Positions 42,813-52,537 are shown, numbered from the stretch's first letter. The stretch is DNA of 64,000 bases from an uncultured Prevotella sp. (GCA_946186115.1 CAMHLV010000005.1:30729-94728), one strand, 5' to 3'. Notes: a model not told the origin generated them from the letters alone. Numbers and translations: made by a program.

Positions 42813-44747
42813 TCAGAATTCAAGTATCAGCGACTGACGAGGCTTCAGCTTGAAATCCTTTGAGAGGTCGTAGTAGCGGCCTGTTGCGACATCACGGACA
42901 TGGGTGACATCCTGACCGTCGGAGAGTACCTCGGCATAGCGGTCAACCTTGAGAAGGGCCTCACTGGCAGTGCCGTTGAGGATGGTCATGACGGTGTTGC
43001 GGTGCCAGCGGCGGGTAACGACGTAGATGCCGTTATAGGGAATGAACTGAGTCTGATAGCCACGGATGATAGTCTCATTGCCCTGACGCCAGTGCAGCAC
43101 GCGACTGAGCCAGTTGAACATAGAGTTCTCGGCCTGAGTGCGCCCCTCCTTTGTAAATGCATTATGCTGGTCGCCGGGGAATCCGCCGGGGAAGTCTTGG
43201 CGCACATTGCCGTCGGTGACTTCTTTGGTACCATTCATCAGTATCTCAGTACCATAATACAGCTGCGGTATGCGCTGCACGGTAAGCAGCAGTGCAAGGG
43301 CCTGCTTCAGGGCCAGGGTGTCTTTACCGTTGCCCAGGAAGCGGTCGGTATCGTGATTGTCGATAAATGCCATCACGCTCGACGGGTTGGGATACAGATA
43401 GTCATAGACAAACGAATTGTAGAGGCGGTTGAGGCCCGAGAACCACGGATCGGTCTCCTCATTCTTGGCATGATTGATCTTGTCGTAGAACGAGAAGTCC
43501 ATGACGGTCTTAAGATATGAGTTGGGGAAACCGCGACTGACATTCTTTGAGTCTTTCTGCCATGCAGCAGTGTAGGCGGGCTCCGTAACCCACGTCTCGC
43601 CGACGGTATTGAAGTTAGGATACTCTTCGTCGAGTTCCTTCATCCACTGCGCCATGGCATCAGCATAAGCGTAGGGATAGGTATCCATGCGGATGCCATC
43701 GATGCCGACGGTCTCTATCCACCACTTTGAGTTCTGAATGAGATAGCGCATCAGGTGGGGATTGTGCTGGTTGAGGTCGGGCATGGTGGGAACAAACCAG
43801 CCCTCGGTGGTCTCTCGCTTGTCAACCTCAGAGGCATAGGGGTCTAAGACGGGAGTCAGTTTGTAACTGGTCTGCAGAAAACTGGTTCCACTGGCATTCG
43901 ACGAACCTCCCGACTCCTTAAGCCAGTCGGGCAGATTGAGCCAGTCTTTCGACGGCATGTCGCTAGTCCAGGGATGTTCGAATCCGCTATGGTTGAAAAT
44001 CATATCCATCACCACCTTGAGTCCCTTCTGGTGAGCCTCGTCGCACAGACGGCGATAGTCGGCGTTGCTGCCGAAGCGGGGGTCAACACGATAGTAGTTG
44101 GTGGTGGCATAGCCGTGGTATGTGGAATAGCCGCGCTCATCGTCGGGTGAGTCGTTTTCAAGAACGGGAGTGAGCCAGAGTGCCGTTACTCCGAGCTGCT
44201 TGAAATAGTCGAGGTGCTCGCGGATGCCGTTGAGGTCGCCACCATGACGCAGCGAGGGCTTTGAGCGGTCTTCCCTATATGAGCGCATGCCCTTGACCTG
44301 GGGATTGTGGCCGGCGCCCTGGGCGAAACGGTCGGGCATAAGCATATACAGCACGTCGCTATTGTCGAAACCTATGCGCTTGTCGCCCGACATCTCACGC
44401 TGTTTCAGCTGGTACTGGGTTTTGAGTTTTGTGGTTGGAGTCTTAAACAGCAGCGTCATGGTGCCTGGCTGGGCATCGCGCAGATTCATATACACCAAAA
44501 GATAGTTGGGGGAATCGAGGCGCACCACACTGTCTATCGCAACACCGGGATAGTCGGTGGTAACACTGGCCACATTTGCTATCCCCTTGCCATAGACCAT
44601 CAGCTGTAGCTGCGGATTCTTCATCCCTACAAACCAGTCGGTGGGTTCTACACGGTCAATCACTGGACGATTGGTAGTCTTTGCTGCACTCATAATAGTA
44701 GTGTTTGCCATTAATAAGGCACTGAAAAATAATATACGGAGCTTCAT
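42813..44747 (-). CDS. GH13-family alpha-amylase/neopullulanase-like, exported
   Basis: A 644-residue exported GH13 enzyme (signal MKLRILFFSALLMANTTIMS). An N-terminal beta-sandwich (VIDRVEPTDWFVGMKNPQLQLMVYG) precedes the catalytic barrel. The catalytic residues are in GIDGIRMDTYPY (nucleophile Asp), NTVGETWV (acid/base Glu) and FIDNHDTDR. The N-terminal domain and DVLYMLMPDRFAQG indicate a SusA-like neopullulanase or cyclomaltodextrinase that cuts alpha-glucans in the periplasm. It has its own -7 box at 44764-44771 and lies downstream of GH78 on the same strand, though starch and pectin enzymes need not act together. Confidence 0.93.
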   Translation of the reverse strand: MKLRILFFSALLMANTTIMSAAKTTNRPVIDRVEPTDWFVGMKNPQLQLMVYGKGIANVASVTTDYPGVAIDSVVRLDSPNYLLVYMNLRDAQPGTMTLLFKTPTTKLKTQYQLKQREMSGDKRIGFDNSDVLYMLMPDRFAQGAGHNPQVKGMRSYREDRSKPSLRHGGDLNGIREHLDYFKQLGVTALWLTPVLENDSPDDERGYSTYHGYATTNYYRVDPRFGSNADYRRLCDEAHQKGLKVVMDMIFNHSGFEHPWTSDMPSKDWLNLPDWLKESGGSSNASGTSFLQTSYKLTPVLDPYASEVDKRETTEGWFVPTMPDLNQHNPHLMRYLIQNSKWWIETVGIDGIRMDTYPYAYADAMAQWMKELDEEYPNFNTVGETWVTEPAYTAAWQKDSKNVSRGFPNSYLKTVMDFSFYDKINHAKNEETDPWFSGLNRLYNSFVYDYLYPNPSSVMAFIDNHDTDRFLGNGKDTLALKQALALLLTVQRIPQLYYGTEILMNGTKEVTDGNVRQDFPGGFPGDQHNAFTKEGRTQAENSMFNWLSRVLHWRQGNETIIRGYQTQFIPYNGIYVVTRRWHRNTVMTILNGTASEALLKVDRYAEVLSDGQDVTHVRDVATGRYYDLSKDFKLKPRQSLILEF

Positions 44748-44763
44748 AGTTATAAGTTTTCTG

Positions 44764-44771
44764 CAAAGATA
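44764..44771 (-). promoter_or_regulatory. -7 promoter box for the GH13 gene
   Basis: Minus strand TATCTTTG, 17 bases before the ATG. Confidence 0.65.
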
Positions 44772-44885
44772 TGAAAATATATCTTATCGCCATACTACAA
44801 GTTGATGTTTTTATTTCATCAACGTGCAAAAACGATTGCACAACTTATTTCGCAACTGCAGGAGCAGGCAAGGAAACAGGAGTGG

Positions 44886-47800
44886 CTACCACTCCAGTTT
44901 CCTCACATCGATGGCTTTATAGGCTACTCGCTGGCGGCGCCAGGTATAGACGCAATGCAGTGTGCCGTCACGGCCCTGGATGATGGCTGGATAGCTGTAC
45001 TGGTCGATGGGCGAGTCTTCTAATGTCAGGGCATGGTGCCACGACTGTCCGTCGGCGCTGACAGCTATAGAGATGGGCGTGCGCACTCCCTTCTTGGTGA
45101 GGGGGAGCGTTGCGAAATTGTTGTAGATAAGGGCATGGCGGCCGTCGCTCAGCGTCACGGCATCGGTGCCGCTCTGATTGTTTTCCACCTCAGAGAGTGT
45201 GACGGGAGTCCATGTGTTGCCACGGTCGCTGCTGAACGATGTTGCCAGCCGTGCATTATGCGTGCGCATGAGCGCCTGCAGGCGTCCATCTTTTAATTTA
45301 AGGATGCTGGGCTGAATGCAGTCGATGGGATGCGGCTGGTTGTCGTCGGTCTTGATGGCTTCTGTAGATTCCACGGGGATGTATTTCCAGTTAAGGTCTC
45401 TGACGGGGGTGTCGCTCTTCCAACGGCCATCGCTGAGGTCGAGTATCTCCATGTGGAACCTCCAGCCTTTGTCCTCGGTGGATGAGCCGCAGAGCAGGCG
45501 ACCATCGATGAGTTCGGGCTTGTTCTTGATGGGACCGAGGAGGGGGAACTGGCTACCCGACGGTGACCCGTCGGGAACGGTGGCATAGCCCAGGGGCTGC
45601 TTGTCGCTCCACGTCAGACCGCCGTCCTTCGACTTGCAGAGCCAGCCCGTCCAGTCGCCCACCGTAGTACCTATCTTGAAGAAGAGCCAAAGCTCGCCGT
45701 CGGGCATCTCGAAGAGCACGGGGTTCCAGCATGACTTGCGCTTCAGAGTCTCGGGGACGCCAGTGAGGCGGGTGGTCTTGGTGTTATAGTCGTAGGTGGC
45801 CTCGTCGGGGAGGGAGGGCTTGGCGACCGAACTGCCAAGCACGGTGAGACGGATGGGGCCGGCGGTGGCGGGGGTTGTCTCGGATGTGAGGCCCGAGAGG
45901 CCCATGAAGCGGGCAAGGGGGTTGTTGATATCCAGCACTCCGTCGGCAGCAAGGATGGGGGCACTCCAGGTGTCGGAGCCTTTCTTCTTGATATTGACGT
46001 AGATGCAGACATCCGGGTCGCGCTCATGCGTGCCACCGAAGTATGCGCTTACAAGATTGCCTTTCTTGGTCTCTACTATAGTAGAGGCGTGAGCCTCAGG
46101 GAAGAAGGTGTGGTCGTAGAGGAATTCATCCTTTACAATGGCCTTGTTGCCGGTAGGTATGCTGACACTGAAGTCGTAGGAGCCCGAACCTACGGTCTTA
46201 ACGGTGCCATCGGGGAAATGAACGTCGGCCGTTGTATTGCAAGGCACGAGGATGTGCCAGTCAAGATGCTGGAGGGTCTTCTTCCACTCGCTCTTGATGG
46301 TGCCGTAAGGTGTGTCGTGACTGGCATTGACCCACTCGCAGTCTTCGATGTCGAAAGCTGGCTGAAGAGCATAACGAGCCTCCTCGGGGGCTTTGCGTAT
46401 GCCAGCAAGATACTGGTAGCACCACGTGATGAGGTCGCCAAGCAACATGACATGGTTTCCTGAGTTCATCTTGGGTGATGCCTTGTCGCCATTCCACAGT
46501 TCCCAGATGGTGGTGGCACCCTGTTCGGCCATATAGCCCCATGAGGGATAGCTCTTCTGCGTGGCCAGAAGGTAGGCTACATCGCTGAAGCCATTGTCGC
46601 TGAGAGTGCGGAGCAGCCATGATATGCCGATGACACCACATGACACATGGCCCTTGTTCTTGATGCAGATATTCTCAACCACCTGCTTCGCCACATCCTC
46701 ACGGCAGTCGTCGGGCACGATGCCGAAGGCCAGTGGCAACAGGTTTGCCGTCAGCGTGTTGTTGCCGTAGAATACGCTGTCGGGATAAAGCACATGGCCG
46801 GGGCGCGGACTGGTGCCTCGCTTGACGGTGAGGAACTTCTTGTTGAAAGCATCAATCATCTGTCTGCGCAGGGATTGCCAGCCAGCAACTTCGTCGGCAC
46901 TGACGTTGCCGACAATGCCATTGGCCGTCCACTCACTCATCAGTTGCAGACAGCGAATGACGTAGGCCGTTGACATCAGTGAGCCGTCAGTCTTGCGGTT
47001 AGGATCCTCAGAGTGTATCAGCTCCAGCTTTTCGGGCGGAGGGCACCAGTCGCCATAGCGGTCTTTCTCGATGATGCCGTTATCACTGTATTCGGCGATG
47101 ATGTGCTGTAGCCATTTCCTGATGTAGGGATAGCTGTCGATGATGGGCTGGCGGTTGCCATACTGCCTATAGAGCATGTCGCAAGTAAAGGGCAGGGCGG
47201 CAGGCCACGTCACATTATCGGAGAAATAGTTCCAGAACGTGGGAGCAACATCAGGGATGCAACCGTCGGAGCGCTGCGCCTCGCAGATGTCGCGCATCCA
47301 CTTGGTATATAGGCGCTCGTTGTCGAACAAGAACGACTCACCCAGACTTCCTACAGTGCGGTCGCCAAGCCACGGCTGGCGCTCGTCGCGCTGAGGACAA
47401 TCGACAGGCATGCCCTTGTAGTTGTCGAGAATGCCCCACCAGGCATTGCACATCACCTTGTTGAGGATTGTGTCAGAGCACTCAAAGCGTCCTGTATGTG
47501 CCATCTCATCGCTTACCTGCTGGCCAAGGAAATCAGACAAATCAGCATTTTTGAGGCCGATTACTTCCACATATTTGAAACCATGGTAAACGAATGTAGG
47601 AGACCACCAGCGCCCTGAGCCTTCATCGCCATTGCAGACATAGATGTCGGAAGACTGGGCATTGCGGAAATTCTCACGGTACAGAGTGCCGTCGGCATTA
47701 AGCTTCTCGGCATATACGAAACGGATGGTGTCGCCTTGACGACCTCTTACCCTGGCCTTAAGCCAGCCAGACATATTCTGGCCTAAATCGAGGACGACTG

Positions 47801-48905
47801 CTTCGCCACGCCCCTCGCCAGCCAAGGGGGTGATGCTTACAGCAGGGATGTCTTGCAGCACCTTCATGCCCGGTGTCATCTGACCACGGAGCACTGCCTG
47901 CGGAATATCCGTACGCTCGGCCTTCTGCCATTGGGAGTCGTCGAAGCCCACGGCAGCCCAGCCTTTTATCTCGTGACGGGCATCATACTCCTCGCCGTCG
48001 TATTCGTTGTTGGCACGTATCGGACCATCGGCCGTTACCTTCCAACCCTTATCGTCGGTCTGCAGGCGCTGTGTGGTACCGTCTTCATATTCTACAATGA
48101 CATTTATGCGACATTTGGGCAGACCAAAGACGGGAATCTTATAAGGCTTGTGCTGCTGCATAGGGAAGAGGCGGCCATTGCCCAGGACGATACCGAGGCA
48201 GACACCAGAAGAGCCAAAAGTCCCCAATGCGGCTGTAACATCATACGTGTTGTAGTAGATGGTCTTGCGATAGTCGGAGGGAACGGGTGATAAGACACGA
48301 TCGCCCTGGCGCTGTCCGTTGACATAGAACTCATGCAGTCCGATGCCTGCCACATAGGCGGTAGCGCGACGAATAGCTTTGTCTTTCAATTTGAACTCCT
48401 TGCGCAGATAGCGGGCTGCCAGACGGGTGTGGAAGCCGCGCTCCTCACCAGGTTGCAGGCTCTCCAGTCCTATCCAGTATCCACTCCACTTCGACTCGTT
48501 GAGCAGTCCGATGCTGAAGCGACCACCGTCGGTCCATTCCGTCTCGCCTTTGTTGGTATAGACTTTAACCTTCCACGTACAGAAAGTACCACTGGCTAAC
48601 GGTTTCCCCTGATAGCGTATCCATAATTGTTCATCAGATGCTACCTTCCCCGTATTCCACACTTCACCGTTATCATCGCTGACAATGATATGGTAGGCGG
48701 TCTGACTCACGGCTTTCTTGTCGGAGGTAATCTGCCACGAGAAACGAGGCTCATTGGTGTCGAGGCCAAGAGGCTGTGTGAGGTTCTCTACCCGCAGTTC
48801 CTTGACTTCTACCTTGGCGGATAAAGGCAAAAAGGCAAAAAGGTAAAAGAGTAAAACACCAAATACCTTTAATACGCCAATATGATAGTTTATCAATGTC
48901 TTCAT
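44886..48905 (-). CDS. GH78 alpha-L-rhamnosidase fused to a BNR-type beta-propeller
   Basis: A 1339-residue two-enzyme fusion. The first ~910 residues are a GH78 rhamnosidase: N-terminal domain VEVKELRVENLTQPLGLDTNEPRFSW, then QRDERQPWLGDRTVG with the general acid, and TTIWELWNGD. From about residue 920 (FFPEAHASTIVETKKGNLVSAYFGGTH) it is a BNR_2/sialidase-like propeller with CWNPVLFEMPDGELWLFFKI and QPSILKLKDGRLQALMRT. The propeller contains an unusual ~58-residue insert before KRKSCWNPV. The hydrophobic core of the signal peptide (VLLFYLFAFLPL) is encoded by a TTTTTACC-type word repeat. In GH78, ITPLAGEGRGEAVV is a probable translated G/C-run insertion. Probably degrades rhamnose-containing pectin; exact substrates unknown. 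Confidence 0.9.
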   Translation of the reverse strand: MKTLINYHIGVLKVFGVLLFYLFAFLPLSAKVEVKELRVENLTQPLGLDTNEPRFSWQITSDKKAVSQTAYHIIVSDDNGEVWNTGKVASDEQLWIRYQGKPLASGTFCTWKVKVYTNKGETEWTDGGRFSIGLLNESKWSGYWIGLESLQPGEERGFHTRLAARYLRKEFKLKDKAIRRATAYVAGIGLHEFYVNGQRQGDRVLSPVPSDYRKTIYYNTYDVTAALGTFGSSGVCLGIVLGNGRLFPMQQHKPYKIPVFGLPKCRINVIVEYEDGTTQRLQTDDKGWKVTADGPIRANNEYDGEEYDARHEIKGWAAVGFDDSQWQKAERTDIPQAVLRGQMTPGMKVLQDIPAVSITPLAGEGRGEAVVLDLGQNMSGWLKARVRGRQGDTIRFVYAEKLNADGTLYRENFRNAQSSDIYVCNGDEGSGRWWSPTFVYHGFKYVEVIGLKNADLSDFLGQQVSDEMAHTGRFECSDTILNKVMCNAWWGILDNYKGMPVDCPQRDERQPWLGDRTVGSLGESFLFDNERLYTKWMRDICEAQRSDGCIPDVAPTFWNYFSDNVTWPAALPFTCDMLYRQYGNRQPIIDSYPYIRKWLQHIIAEYSDNGIIEKDRYGDWCPPPEKLELIHSEDPNRKTDGSLMSTAYVIRCLQLMSEWTANGIVGNVSADEVAGWQSLRRQMIDAFNKKFLTVKRGTSPRPGHVLYPDSVFYGNNTLTANLLPLAFGIVPDDCREDVAKQVVENICIKNKGHVSCGVIGISWLLRTLSDNGFSDVAYLLATQKSYPSWGYMAEQGATTIWELWNGDKASPKMNSGNHVMLLGDLITWCYQYLAGIRKAPEEARYALQPAFDIEDCEWVNASHDTPYGTIKSEWKKTLQHLDWHILVPCNTTADVHFPDGTVKTVGSGSYDFSVSIPTGNKAIVKDEFLYDHTFFPEAHASTIVETKKGNLVSAYFGGTHERDPDVCIYVNIKKKGSDTWSAPILAADGVLDINNPLARFMGLSGLTSETTPATAGPIRLTVLGSSVAKPSLPDEATYDYNTKTTRLTGVPETLKRKSCWNPVLFEMPDGELWLFFKIGTTVGDWTGWLCKSKDGGLTWSDKQPLGYATVPDGSPSGSQFPLLGPIKNKPELIDGRLLCGSSTEDKGWRFHMEILDLSDGRWKSDTPVRDLNWKYIPVESTEAIKTDDNQPHPIDCIQPSILKLKDGRLQALMRTHNARLATSFSSDRGNTWTPVTLSEVENNQSGTDAVTLSDGRHALIYNNFATLPLTKKGVRTPISIAVSADGQSWHHALTLEDSPIDQYSYPAIIQGRDGTLHCVYTWRRQRVAYKAIDVRKLEW
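47811..47832. repeat. G/C-run repeat translated inside the GH78 gene
   Basis: GCCCCTCGCCAGCCAAGGGG; on the minus strand encodes TPLAGEGRG just before the conserved DLGQNMSGW. Confidence 0.5.
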
Positions 48906-48942
48906 CTTTTTACTGTTTTACCGTTTCACCTTTTTACCCTTT
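48820..48942. repeat. TTTTTACC-word repeats across the GH78 start
   Basis: AAAAAGGTAAAAGAGTAAAAC within the signal-peptide codons (48838-48858) is matched, in opposite orientation, by CTTTTTACTGTTTTACCG in the 5' untranslated region. In the mRNA the two can pair over the start codon. Confidence 0.5.
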
Positions 48943-50400
48943 CTACTCATTGAGATCGCGCTCCTTGGCTTTGTAACCGTCGGGCGACAGCTCTGTCTGG
49001 TCTTTCGTCAGATAATCCTTGGCAACATCGATGGCTATAAGCACGCCATCTTCTATGCGGGCCGACTGAGGATGATAGCGGAAGGTGAGCACCTTTGAGT
49101 CGTATTCGCCTAAATACTTCAATTTACCCGTTGCTGCTGTCATCCACCACACGTTCTTCTTATCGCCGCTGATCTTTGTGAGGTCGATTTTCATTACGTT
49201 GCCATTGTAGTTATAGACCAGCAGATAGTCGCTGCCACGGGTAGCAATGAGGCGGTTATACTGCTCACCATTCTCCTGGATGATGCTCTGGTCGGGGACA
49301 CGCTCGAAATAGGGGAATGAGAGGATGAGGCGCTTCAGATACTGCATCTGAGAGTATCCGGGGTCCTTGAGTCCCTGATACCACGACTTCACGTCGCCGG
49401 CATCACCATACGAGGTGGGATAGCCAGGCTTCAGCATCTGCATGATGGCGTTGTGGCCATAGGTGTGACCACAGCTGCCGGCAAACACACTCCAATAGGC
49501 ATAACGGCGCACATCGTAGTCCTGCCAGCGTCCCTCGTTGGCGTCGTGCAGTCCCTTGGGAATATCCTCGTATGACGGTTCAGCATCGAGTACGGGCTTA
49601 ATGGGATTGTATTTCCATGTGGAATCTACATACATCCAGTTGTCCTCCTCGGTATTGTCGGGGATGGGATAGTCGGCATTGCCCATGCGCTGACCATAGC
49701 GGCGATGGCCGCTCTGGAAGGTATGGAAGTCGATCCACGAGGCCTTGCTCCACCACTTTGCCGACGTATAGCGCCCACGGGGATGATATGTCATGAGATG
49801 GTTCTTGTCGATCGACTTGATGGTGGTGGCCAGCGCTTCCCAAACCTCGGGCTTGATGTCGCCCTGTATGTCGCCACCCATAAACCAGATGATATTGGGC
49901 TTGTTCTTATAACGATTTGCGAGGAATGTGCCGTACTTCTTGGCATCATCGACACTCAGCAGACCGGCTTTCACCAGTCCGCCCCAGATGCATACCATAC
50001 CAATATAGATGCCGTGCTGGGCTGCCATATCCACGATGTAGTCCATATGATCCCAGTAGCCATACACGCCCTTGCGGTTAATATCCTTGAAATTCCAACC
50101 GTCGATGTTCGACATCTGCCCATAAATGTTATATGCCGGCACACCGTCGATGGTCTGCACCTGGACAACGTTGTAGCCTGCCTTGGCACACGACTGCAGG
50201 TACCACTCTGCCTCAGCGCGGTCGAGCCTCTCGGGCAGCAGCCATCCCGTCTCTCCCAGCCAGAAGAAAGGCTGTCCGTTGTCAAACTGCAGATATCGCT
50301 GGTTATCCGATACACGTAACTTACCGTTATCCCACGGCTTGCCTGCCTGTGCCGACACGGTCAGCATGACAAGGCTTAATATCATTAGTAATTTCTTCAT
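48943..50400 (-). CDS. GH140-like exported glycosidase (DUF4038)
   Basis: A 485-residue exported TIM-barrel enzyme (signal MKKLLMILSLVMLTVSAQAG; the ORF-track start 20 codons earlier crosses a terminator). LRVSDNQRYLQFDNGQPFFWLGETGWLLPERL and YNVVQVQTIDG, IIWFMGGDIQGD and PVLDAEPSYED are characteristic of the DUF4038/GH140 group, with a small C-terminal beta-domain (LLVYNYNGNVMKIDLTKISG). GH140 enzymes known from Bacteroides remove apiose-linked side chains of rhamnogalacturonan II; related members act on other sugars. It lies between GH51 and GH78 genes, consistent with pectin side-chain breakdown. Confidence 0.87.
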   Translation of the reverse strand: MKKLLMILSLVMLTVSAQAGKPWDNGKLRVSDNQRYLQFDNGQPFFWLGETGWLLPERLDRAEAEWYLQSCAKAGYNVVQVQTIDGVPAYNIYGQMSNIDGWNFKDINRKGVYGYWDHMDYIVDMAAQHGIYIGMVCIWGGLVKAGLLSVDDAKKYGTFLANRYKNKPNIIWFMGGDIQGDIKPEVWEALATTIKSIDKNHLMTYHPRGRYTSAKWWSKASWIDFHTFQSGHRRYGQRMGNADYPIPDNTEEDNWMYVDSTWKYNPIKPVLDAEPSYEDIPKGLHDANEGRWQDYDVRRYAYWSVFAGSCGHTYGHNAIMQMLKPGYPTSYGDAGDVKSWYQGLKDPGYSQMQYLKRLILSFPYFERVPDQSIIQENGEQYNRLIATRGSDYLLVYNYNGNVMKIDLTKISGDKKNVWWMTAATGKLKYLGEYDSKVLTFRYHPQSARIEDGVLIAIDVAKDYLTKDQTELSPDGYKAKERDLNE

Positions 50401-50426
50401 AATTCTGACGTTATACATATAATAAT

Positions 50427-50470
50427 AAGACTGACGAGTGACTCTTTTGTAATCAGCCACTCGTCAGCCT
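50427..50470 (-). terminator. Hairpin after the GH51 gene
   Basis: CTGACGAGTG (50431-50440) pairs with CACTCGTCAG (50458-50467); read on the minus strand it is followed by TCTTATTATTAT. Probably partial termination before the GH140-like gene. Confidence 0.65.
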
Positions 50471-50497
50471 TAAATGTATGGTAAGGGATATGCTGTA

Positions 50498-52504
50498 TTA
50501 AAGCTGGTATTCCAACATCACCATAGAATATGGAGCCAGTTCTATGCTGAACTTCTTACGGGCCTTGACAGTCTCCTTCTGAGGAACAATAGGCTGAGCA
50601 TCATAGTTGTTCTCTGCATCGGGAGAACCGATGAGCACAGTCTTGGTGGCTTGCTTCTTCAGTCCGAAACGGCTCAGATTAACATTTGCCTTCTTGGCTA
50701 CGTCGCCAGCATTACAGAGTTTGACATACAGCTTGCGGGTCTTGGCATTCAGGATGACACTCTGACCGTAAGCACTGTTCTCGACAGGCTGAACAACACC
50801 AGCCTCATCTCCTTCGAAGTTCACGCAGTCGCCATAGTAGTACTGGCCGGCTGACTGACCGAACATCTGCTGGACATAATAGCTGCAAGTGAGGTATGTA
50901 CGGTTATTGTCGAAATAGATGAGGTCAGGATTCCAGTTGGTGGCATCCTTCTTGGCGAAAAGGGGCGCATAAGAAGTCATGCACACAATGTCGCCGTTGC
51001 GTTCTACGTGCAACAGGTAGAGTCCCTCAGCCAGGGCATCAATCAGTTTCTTGTCCTTGGCAGCATACTCTCCAAGATATACCTTGGTCTTACGGTCGCG
51101 AGGATACTTGTCGTACTGACGGCTGTTGAGGAAATACTTGTTCGGCTCATAGTAATGCTCGTCAATAATCGGCATACCCAACTCCTCGGCGAGTTTCCAA
51201 CCATTATCCAAATCAGAGTTGCCGGGATGCGAACCAGGACCAGCGGTACCCACAATGATGATATTGGGATAAACCTCCATAATCTTCTTATACATATAAG
51301 TGAAGCGCTCACAGAATTCGGGAGAGATACGCTCCTCGTTGCCAAGACCAAGATACTTCAAGCCGAAAGGCTTTGGATGACCGGCGTCGGCACGCATCTT
51401 TGCCCATTTAGAAGTTGCAGGGTCACCATTAGCCCACTCAATGAGGTCGAGAGCATCCTGCACCCACTCATCCATATCAGACATGGGAACAACATCCTGA
51501 GCCTGGCCCTTCATGCCCCAACCACCGTTGGAACCCTGACACGACACGCCACAAGGCAAAATAGGCAGCGGAGCCATGTTTAGGTCTTCGCACAACTGGA
51601 AATACTCATAGTAGCCAAGACCCATCGACTGGTGGTATCCCCATGTATTCTTCAATCCGCGTCTTGTCTCCTTCGGACCAATGGTGGTCTTCCAACGATA
51701 GGTATCCCAGAAGCCGTCGCCACCACCGTGAACTACACAACCGCCGGGGAAGCGCATGAATGTGGGATGAAGGTCGGCAAGAGCCTGCACAAGGTCTTTG
51801 CGCAAACCATGTCCCTTATAAGTATCCTGAGGAATTAATGACACCATGTCAACATCCAGCACACCTGTGTTAAGCACCAGAATCTGCAAAACAGCATTTG
51901 AGCAGTCTTCTGTTGGTGTCAGAAGAGCAGTATATTTCTTCCAGTCTTTGCTATCGACATCAATAGTGGCCTCTGCCAGCAGTTGAGGGTCCCTACCCCA
52001 GCCCTGCGGTATGCCCAACGCAATTCTAACCTGCTTGGCATCTCCTATGTTGCGCAGGAAAACAGAGAAGTCATAGTTAGCACCAGCCTTGACACTAATA
52101 CCGCCAAAGCCACCATTCTCGATACCAAATCCCTTCCATCCGCTATAGTCATAATACTCTTTTACGCGTTCTACATGCAAACGCATATAAGTGGGATTGT
52201 TCGGATGGATGGAATTATCTTTGCGTACCTCCAAGGTACCAAGTGAGTGTCCCGGACGTATCTGCTTCCAGGAAGTACCTGCTCCCCATCCGTCACGCTC
52301 GGCCGGACTATACTCAAACGAACCGTTCTGAATAAGTTCTGCATTCAATCCGCCATCAGCACTCGAACTGATGTCCTCGAAAAAGATTCCGACAAGTTTG
52401 TCACTAATGGTCTTTCCCCCACGCGGGGCATTCATGGGCTTTTGTGCACTCATTCCCATGGTTGCTGCCACAAAAAGAGCAGCCACTACGAAATGTTTTT
52501 TCAT
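50498..52504 (-). CDS. GH51 alpha-L-arabinofuranosidase, exported
   Basis: A 668-residue exported enzyme (signal MKKHFVVAALFVAATMGMSAQ) that releases arabinose from arabinan, arabinogalactan or arabinoxylan. GH51 features are VGIFFEDISSSADGGLNAELIQNGSFE, the acid/base Glu in KYLGLGNEERIS and the nucleophile Glu in KVYLGEYAAKD. A carbohydrate-binding-like beta-sandwich is inserted after the N-terminus (GGISVKAGANYDFSVFLRN), and the C-terminal beta-sandwich ends SIELAPYSMVMLEYQL. First gene of the GH51-GH140-GH78 set; its promoter box is at 52538-52545. Confidence 0.94.
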   Translation of the reverse strand: MKKHFVVAALFVAATMGMSAQKPMNAPRGGKTISDKLVGIFFEDISSSADGGLNAELIQNGSFEYSPAERDGWGAGTSWKQIRPGHSLGTLEVRKDNSIHPNNPTYMRLHVERVKEYYDYSGWKGFGIENGGFGGISVKAGANYDFSVFLRNIGDAKQVRIALGIPQGWGRDPQLLAEATIDVDSKDWKKYTALLTPTEDCSNAVLQILVLNTGVLDVDMVSLIPQDTYKGHGLRKDLVQALADLHPTFMRFPGGCVVHGGGDGFWDTYRWKTTIGPKETRRGLKNTWGYHQSMGLGYYEYFQLCEDLNMAPLPILPCGVSCQGSNGGWGMKGQAQDVVPMSDMDEWVQDALDLIEWANGDPATSKWAKMRADAGHPKPFGLKYLGLGNEERISPEFCERFTYMYKKIMEVYPNIIIVGTAGPGSHPGNSDLDNGWKLAEELGMPIIDEHYYEPNKYFLNSRQYDKYPRDRKTKVYLGEYAAKDKKLIDALAEGLYLLHVERNGDIVCMTSYAPLFAKKDATNWNPDLIYFDNNRTYLTCSYYVQQMFGQSAGQYYYGDCVNFEGDEAGVVQPVENSAYGQSVILNAKTRKLYVKLCNAGDVAKKANVNLSRFGLKKQATKTVLIGSPDAENNYDAQPIVPQKETVKARKKFSIELAPYSMVMLEYQL

Positions 52505-52537
52505 ATCTATAATTCGGTTTTAAAATATTTCCATGTG

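Noticed and set aside
44802-45023. Plus-strand ORF MMFLFHQRAKTIAQLISQLQ...
   Set aside because: Most of it overlaps the C-terminus of the GH78-BNR gene antisense, and no family is recognisable.
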